From assembly GCF_024494725.1 (NCBI RefSeq), contig NZ_JANHDK010000002.1, positions 62,001-126,000 of the forward strand: 64,000 bases of DNA. Direction: 5' to 3'. Each line of letters starts with the position of its first letter. Positions within the stretch are counted from its first letter, which is position 1. Below the pieces are notes generated by a model, which searched no databases, had not been told where the DNA came from, and saw nothing but the letters and a program-made list of their open reading frames with translations. Shown piece after piece: positions 59,504 through 64,000 of the stretch. The stretch comes from Haloplanus ruber (GTDB taxonomy: Archaea; Halobacteriota; Halobacteria; Halobacteriales; Haloferacaceae). A program made the position numbers and the translations under genes.

Positions 59504-60322
59504 CTACAGGTCCGCGGCCTCGAACCGGCGGTAGCCGAGTGCGACGGGAACGAGCGTCCACGCGACCAACAGCCCGAGCGCCGTCAACCACGTGATAGAC
59601 GCGACGCCGCTGTCGACGTACCGACCGGCCCGGTCGACGGCGAACCCGGTCCGGACGAGCAACTCGTAGGATTCGCTCGGTGCCGCGAGACGGGCGAAGA
59701 GGGCCCAGCTAGGCATATCGCGTAGTACCGCCGTGTCGAACCGGTGGAGAATCAAAAGCACCGCCGTATGAAGATCCTCCCAGAGGACGACAGTCGCCAG
59801 ATACGCGCCGATGGCACCGACGGTCACGCGTCGACCGGTGGCTGTCGACAGCGAGACGCCGACGGCCACCCCGACGAACGCCACCCCATACAGGATCGTT
59901 ACGCCGGCGAACCACGGCAACCACAGCCACGGGACACTCCCGTCGGCAAGTGTAACGGCGATGCCGCCGGCGAGACAGAGCGCGAGCGCTGTCGGTACGA
60001 CGAAGACGAAACACCGCCCGACGAGCTTGCCGACTGCCAAGTCTCGGCGGGAGTGTGGAACGGAGAGGGCGAGCCGGAGTTGGCCGCCGGCCCGCTCCGC
60101 GAGGATCGATTTGTAGCCGAGCAGGAGTGCAACGAGCGGAATCGTCACCGCGACCACCCCCGTGAGACGCTCGATATACGTCAGGAACGAGCCGTCGTTG
60201 AGCACGAACTCCACGACGGTGACCCCCACGAACAGGAGGATCTGAACCCCGCCGACAATCCAGATGCCGGCCGACCGGCTGGCACCGCGGATATCTCGGG
60301 TGGCGACATCGCGCCAGGTCAC
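59504..60322 (-). CDS. ABC-2 type exporter permease (second)
   Basis: A 272-residue six-helix permease of the ABC-2 class: RDIRGASRSAGIWIVGGVQI, LLGYKSILAERAGGQLRLAL, VPHSRRDLAVGKLVGRCFVF are typical, the last being the family's SRxxxxxGK-type coupling region. The GTG at 60322 overlaps the TGA of the upstream permease (GTGA). Third gene of the operon ATPase-permease-permease. Confidence 0.85.
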   Translation of the reverse strand: MTWRDVATRDIRGASRSAGIWIVGGVQILLFVGVTVVEFVLNDGSFLTYIERLTGVVAVTIPLVALLLGYKSILAERAGGQLRLALSVPHSRRDLAVGKLVGRCFVFVVPTALALCLAGGIAVTLADGSVPWLWLPWFAGVTILYGVAFVGVAVGVSLSTATGRRVTVGAIGAYLATVVLWEDLHTAVLLILHRFDTAVLRDMPSWALFARLAAPSESYELLVRTGFAVDRAGRYVDSGVASITWLTALGLLVAWTLVPVALGYRRFEAADL

Positions 60323-61125
60323 GCGAGGTCTCTCCACTTGAACCGGAGGATCGCCAGGGATAGCGGGCCGAAAAGCCAGCCGATCAAGACGGGAAGCGCA
60401 AGCGTCGGACCGTCATACCACGCGCCAGCGCTCCGGTCGCTCACGGCGAGGGCGGTGACGAGCGTGTCGAAGGCGCTTCCGGGGTCGAGTTGTGCACCGA
60501 TCTGAACCACGGTACGGATCGGACCGTCGGTGATTCCCGCCGCGACAACCCCGGCCTCGGCTCCCGCCGTGACAGCGTCCCAGACGATCACCAACACGAA
60601 GAGCGCGACGACGGCGAGGACGAGCGCCTGGCGGTTCGTCGTGACGAGTGCCGACGCGGCGACGCCGATGCCGACCCAGGTAGCACCGTGGGCGACAGTC
60701 AGGAGCACGAGCGCCAGAAAGCGAAGCGGGTGCAGCGTTCCAAGCGGGTAGACAACCAGCGCCCCTGCGATCATCATGCCGACGACGATGGCCGCCGCTA
60801 ACACGCCTGCCCGCCCGACGAACCGTCCGAGCACGAGCGTCGAGCGGCCGTGTGGCATCGACAGCGCGAGTCGAAGCGCCCCGGATTCGTGTTCGCGGGC
60901 GATAGCGCCGTAGCCGAACAACACGCCGATTGCGGGGAGAATTCCCCCAAGCCAACCAGTGACGAAGGCCCCGAACCGACTCGTCGTGATCGGTTCGGTG
61001 CCGATAACGGGGTAGACGTACGCCGCGATGGACACGACGGCGACCAACCCGACGAGCGCAATCTTTGGGAGCCGAGCGTCGAGTAACAGCCGCCAGTCCC
61101 GACGAGCGATCACGCGCCACGTCAC
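60319..61125 (-). CDS. ABC-2 type exporter permease (first)
   Basis: A 268-residue six-helix permease paralogous to the next gene: ARRDWRLLLDARLPKIALVG, LFGYGAIAREHESGALRLAL, MPHGRSTLVLGRFVGRAGVL. It starts with GTG at 61125, overlapping the ATPase stop by 4 bp, and ends overlapping the second permease by 4 bp. The two permeases probably form a heterodimeric channel. Confidence 0.86.
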   Translation of the reverse strand: MTWRVIARRDWRLLLDARLPKIALVGLVAVVSIAAYVYPVIGTEPITTSRFGAFVTGWLGGILPAIGVLFGYGAIAREHESGALRLALSMPHGRSTLVLGRFVGRAGVLAAAIVVGMMIAGALVVYPLGTLHPLRFLALVLLTVAHGATWVGIGVAASALVTTNRQALVLAVVALFVLVIVWDAVTAGAEAGVVAAGITDGPIRTVVQIGAQLDPGSAFDTLVTALAVSDRSAGAWYDGPTLALPVLIGWLFGPLSLAILRFKWRDLA

Positions 61126-62033
61126 GCCCGCGCGCCTCCGGTGAATTCGACGAACATGTCTTCGAGCGATGCCTCCTCGGTGCGGAAGTTCACGACCTCG
61201 ACGCCGGCGTCGTGGAGTTCGACCAGTGCGTCCATCTTCGCGTCGTTGGTACACGTCGCCTCGATGGCGCCGTCACGTTCGACTGCCGTCTCGACGCCGT
61301 CGATCCGCCGGACGGCATCGAGGGCGTCGTCGTCGACCGCCGCGGGCGTGATGACCAGTTTCGTGCCACCGCCGATTGCATCGCGCAACCCGCTGATGGT
61401 GTCGGTCGCGATCAACCGGCCGTTCTGGAGGATTCCGACCCGGTCACAGACCGCCTCGACCTGCTCGAGGACGTGACTCGAGAAGAAAATCGTCGCGCCA
61501 CGGTCGGTCTCCTCACGGAGGATGGTTCGCATCTCGGCGGCGCCGTTCGGATCTAGGCCGGTCGTCGGCTCGTCGAGGACGAGAAGGTCCGGCTCCCCGA
61601 CGAGCGCCATCGCGAGCGCGAGTCGCTGGCGCATGCCCTTCGAGTAGTCCGTCGCCGGGCGCGCGGCATCGTCACGGAGTCCGACACGGGAGAGCACGTC
61701 GACGGGATTCTCGTCGACGTCCTTCGACCGGATGGCGTATTCGACGTGCTGACGCCCCGAGAGTCCGTCGAACGGGGCGTACCCCTCCGGAAGGACGCCG
61801 ACGCGTTCACGGACGGCCACGCCGTCGTCCTGGCAGTCGTGCCCGAACACCGACATCGTGCCGTCACTCGGCGCGACGAATCCGAGCAGGATGTCGATGA
61901 ACGTCGACTTCCCCGCGCCGTTCGGCCCGAGAAATCCGAACGTTTCGCCGGCCTCGACGTTTAGGTCGACCCGGTCGAGGGCGAGCACGTCGTCGTAGCG
62001 CTTCGAGAGGTTCGTTGCGCTGATGACCGTCAC
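61122..62033 (-). CDS. ABC transporter ATP-binding protein
   Basis: A 303-residue ATPase of the ABC-2/CcmA (DrrA) type: Walker A FLGPNGAGKSTFIDILLG, signature YSKGMRQRLALAMALVG, Walker B LLVLDEPTTGLDPNGA and SSHVLEQVEAVCDRVG; a C-terminal accessory domain follows (about residues 220-300). GTG at 62033 is preferred; a TATA-like GTATTGATA lies about 28 bp upstream. First of a three-gene operon with 4-bp overlaps. Cargo unknown. Confidence 0.9.
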   Translation of the reverse strand: MTVISATNLSKRYDDVLALDRVDLNVEAGETFGFLGPNGAGKSTFIDILLGFVAPSDGTMSVFGHDCQDDGVAVRERVGVLPEGYAPFDGLSGRQHVEYAIRSKDVDENPVDVLSRVGLRDDAARPATDYSKGMRQRLALAMALVGEPDLLVLDEPTTGLDPNGAAEMRTILREETDRGATIFFSSHVLEQVEAVCDRVGILQNGRLIATDTISGLRDAIGGGTKLVITPAAVDDDALDAVRRIDGVETAVERDGAIEATCTNDAKMDALVELHDAGVEVVNFRTEEASLEDMFVEFTGGARA

Positions 62034-62183
62034 GAACGACTCGACGGCCCGTCGAGGTATCAATACAGCACAGACGTCTCAGGCCCGGCAACACCGGCAC
62101 CCGCAGACGGCCGAGCTTGCCGGGATTGCCGAACCAGAGACCGTGGACGACGTTTCATACGTCTCACTCTCGACGCGCCACGC

Positions 62184-62921
62184 ATGGCCCTCCAGTTAGG
62201 CCGAGCGATCGGGCGTGGTGCCCGACGTTCGCTCTCGATCAGTGGCATCGTTGCACTCGTGTTGATGATCTGCTATCAGGTCCTGTTTCTCGGATCGTTC
62301 AACGCCGTCATCGTAAATCGACTCCCGTCGGAAGTGCAAGCCAACGGCGCCGGAGTCGGCTTCGCACTCCCGCTATCGACCGAGGTTGCAGCCGCGGTGG
62401 CCGTACTCGCGCTGTTGTTCGGCATCGGCATCTTTCTCGTGACCGCGCGTCTGTTGTCGCGTGACCTCTCCGCGCTCTCGTCGCTTCCCGGGAACCTGTT
62501 TACCCGGCGTATCGGGCGTGCGTTTCTGTCCGCGACCGTTATCAGCGTCGTCCTTGGAGTGGTGATTCCGATTGGGTTCGCGTTTCTCCTCGTCCCCGGA
62601 CTGTTTCTCGCCGTGAGCCTCCAGTTCGCACTATTTGCCGTCGCCGTCGAGGACACCGGGGTGGTCGAGGCGTTCCGTCGGAGCTGGGAGCTGGCGAGCG
62701 GAAACCGCTGGCGACTGCTCGCACTCGTCGTGTTGTTCGGTGTCGTCGGCGCAATCGGTGGTGCAGTCGGCTCGCTGCTCGCCTTCGTCTCGCCGGCCGC
62801 CGGTCAGCTGGCCTCGCTCGTCATCAACTCGACGGTTGTGATCCTCATGTACGGTATCATCGCCGATTCGTTCGTGCAACTGCGCGGCGGCTCAGCGTCC
62901 CCGAACAGGTCTCTCGCCTGA
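62184..62921 (+). CDS. Polytopic membrane protein (DUF7847-like)
   Basis: A 245-residue protein with six hydrophobic segments (SGIVALVLMICYQVLFLGSF, AVAVLALLFGIGIFLVTARL, ATVISVVLGVVIPIGFAFLL, FLAVSLQFALFAVAVED and two C-terminal ones). The central EDTGVVEAFRRSWELASGNR is a hallmark of the DUF7847/DUF4013-type haloarchaeal membrane family, of unknown function. Divergent from the ABC operon. Confidence 0.78.
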   Translation: MALQLGRAIGRGARRSLSISGIVALVLMICYQVLFLGSFNAVIVNRLPSEVQANGAGVGFALPLSTEVAAAVAVLALLFGIGIFLVTARLLSRDLSALSSLPGNLFTRRIGRAFLSATVISVVLGVVIPIGFAFLLVPGLFLAVSLQFALFAVAVEDTGVVEAFRRSWELASGNRWRLLALVVLFGVVGAIGGAVGSLLAFVSPAAGQLASLVINSTVVILMYGIIADSFVQLRGGSASPNRSLA

Positions 62922-62955
62922 GTCCGTCGGGTGCGGACGGCATCCACCGCGGCCC

Positions 62956-64000
62956 CTAGCTTACCCGGTCGTAGAGGCGAACCGTGACGACGCTGCCTTG
63001 GGGGTCGTTTTCCCGAAACTGAAGGTCGCCTCCCAACTGGGTAACCGCCCAGTTGACGAACCAGAGTCCGATACCGTGGCCGTGTTCGAGTTGTGTTTCG
63101 GTCCCGGCGGCGAGGATATCCTGTTCTCGCTCGGGGAGTCCGGGGCCGTCGTCCGCGACGGAAAGTTCGACCGTCTCGTCCGACACCTCCCGGACGGTGA
63201 CTTCGACACGCGGCGAGTCCGTCGTGGTGTGTTCGAGTGAGTTTTCGACCAACTCGGAGAGCACCTGTCGCAGGACAGCGCGGTGAGAGGCGATCACCAC
63301 CTTGTCGGGGCAGACGAGCGAGATGGTGGCCGAATCGTCCTCGGATCGAACCCGGTCGACGACGGTGTTCGCGACGTCGGTCAGATCGACCGATTCCGGT
63401 GTGCCGGTGCGCTCGGTCATGACAGTCTCCGCCTCTCTGACCTTTTCGCTCAGTTCCAGAAGACTAGTGGTGCCCTCTCGAATGCCGGTCCGTACGTCGT
63501 CGTCGGCGACGTGGTCGGCGTACGCGAGCACGACATCGAGGTCGTTTCGCACGTTGTGTCGGAGGATGCGGTTGAGCACTGCGAGTCGCTGTTCTCTGGT
63601 CTCCCGGTCGGTGATGTCGCGGAAGAGCACGGTTCTGGCAACGGGGTTGTCCGCGTCATCGGGCGTGGCTGCGTCGACGGCGGAGACGCTGAACTGGAAC
63701 CGGCGGCGGCCCTTCGACGTCCGAAGCCCGACCGTTCCCGTCGCTCCCGTGGGGAATTCGGTTCCGTCGAGTCCGTCGATGACCGACCGGACTGGCTCGC
63801 CGATGATCCGCTCCGCGGAGCCGTCGAACAGTTCTGTCGCTGCCTCGTTGACGTCGAGGACGTGATCGTCCCAGTCGAGGACGACGAGCGCCTCCTGTAG
63901 GGTTTCGACCACGCGTGTCCGCGCGACGTAGTCGGCTTTCGGGAACCCGGTCATCACCGGATATCGTCGTATCGAAGCGGTCAGCAATACGCCCGACAGG
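62956..64000 (-). CDS. PAS sensor histidine kinase, N-terminus beyond the window
   Basis: At least 348 residues. A PAS domain (TLQEALVVLDWDDHVLDVNE onward) is followed by the kinase core: LNRILRHNVRNDLDVVLAYA (phospho-His), LSELVENSLEHTTTDSPRV, VADDGPGLPEREQ and HGIGLWFVNWAVTQLGG. The residues just before the PAS domain (LSGVLLTASIRRYPVMTGFP) look like the end of a 7TM sensor, and the frame stays open to the window edge, so the 5' part is cut off. If so, the full protein is a 7TM-PAS kinase; otherwise it starts at ATG 63954. Confidence 0.82.
   Translation of the reverse strand, partial: LSGVLLTASIRRYPVMTGFPKADYVARTRVVETLQEALVVLDWDDHVLDVNEAATELFDGSAERIIGEPVRSVIDGLDGTEFPTGATGTVGLRTSKGRRRFQFSVSAVDAATPDDADNPVARTVLFRDITDRETREQRLAVLNRILRHNVRNDLDVVLAYADHVADDDVRTGIREGTTSLLELSEKVREAETVMTERTGTPESVDLTDVANTVVDRVRSEDDSATISLVCPDKVVIASHRAVLRQVLSELVENSLEHTTTDSPRVEVTVREVSDETVELSVADDGPGLPEREQDILAAGTETQLEHGHGIGLWFVNWAVTQLGGDLQFRENDPQGSVVTVRLYDRVS

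Overview
The window is chromosomal DNA of a halophilic archaeon (class Halobacteria). It is GC-rich, its proteins are strongly acidic, and many genes have an A/T-rich TATA element about 25-30 bp before the start codon with little or no 5' leader. It carries archaeal information-processing genes (TBP, aIF1A, Rio1, RfcB-type clamp loader, PriL, Hjc, thermosome, tandem-fold histone, RPA) together with a halorhodopsin chloride pump. Gene order around azf, rpa, histone and histone deacetylase resembles what I recall from Haloferax, so Haloferacales is my best guess. The genus cannot be fixed from the sequence alone.

Layout. 1-4.9 kb: ribosomal proteins L31e (cut by the window edge) and L39e, a medium-chain dehydrogenase, an RNA 2',3'-cyclic phosphodiesterase, a TPR protein, a DUF424 protein and a Tat lipoprotein. 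5-10 kb: SufS cysteine desulfurase, a HemAT-type globin-coupled transducer and a thermosome subunit. 10-13 kb: a translation and small-subunit assembly block (aIF1A, Rio1, Dim2-like KH protein, then TyrS). 13-21 kb: a DUF2391 membrane protein, a large DUF460 protein, RNase Z, a clamp-loader small subunit with a phosphatidylserine-decarboxylase-type enzyme, a tRNA G10 methyltransferase and TBP. 21-26 kb: membrane proteins, a CPBP protease, HisG and a pair of Tat lipoproteins. 26-33 kb: an amidohydrolase deaminase and AhcY around a sensor kinase, then Hjc, a SWIM zinc-finger protein and PriL. 33.6-34.4 kb: halorhodopsin. 35.3-36.3 kb: a small accessory patch with a toxin-antitoxin pair beside an intron-containing tRNA-Arg(UCU). 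36-41.6 kb: UPF0200/UPF0201/YjbQ-type proteins, two half-MgtE transporters, an MFS carrier and SRP54. 41.7-50.7 kb: lipoproteins, tRNA-Val, an ABC exporter, a creatininase-family hydrolase, MptD-like aldolase, NAD-dependent glucose-6-phosphate dehydrogenase (Azf), a 29-codon membrane peptide and tRNA-Arg(GCG). 50.8-55.3 kb: RPA, histone, histone-deacetylase homologue, CCA-adding enzyme and tRNA-Asn. 55.3-57.2 kb: GtrA and a sulfatase-fold enzyme. 57.4-59.1 kb: intron-containing tRNA-Met followed by an A/T-richer accessory island with a deleted ATPase. 59.1-64 kb: an ABC-2 exporter operon, membrane proteins and a sensor kinase cut by the right edge.

The most distinctive features are these. Three of the five tRNA genes have partial copies of their own 3' end a short distance downstream; one set of copies brackets a toxin-antitoxin module, and another borders a decayed ATPase. 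Two tRNA introns fit the bulge-helix-bulge rule, including a 25-nt intron in tRNA-Arg(UCU). A double histone gene abuts a deacetylase-fold gene with no spacer, behind RPA. Many convergent gene pairs end within a few bases of each other, several sharing CTAG as a stop codon on both strands. I see no CRISPR array, no rRNA and no intact insertion sequence.
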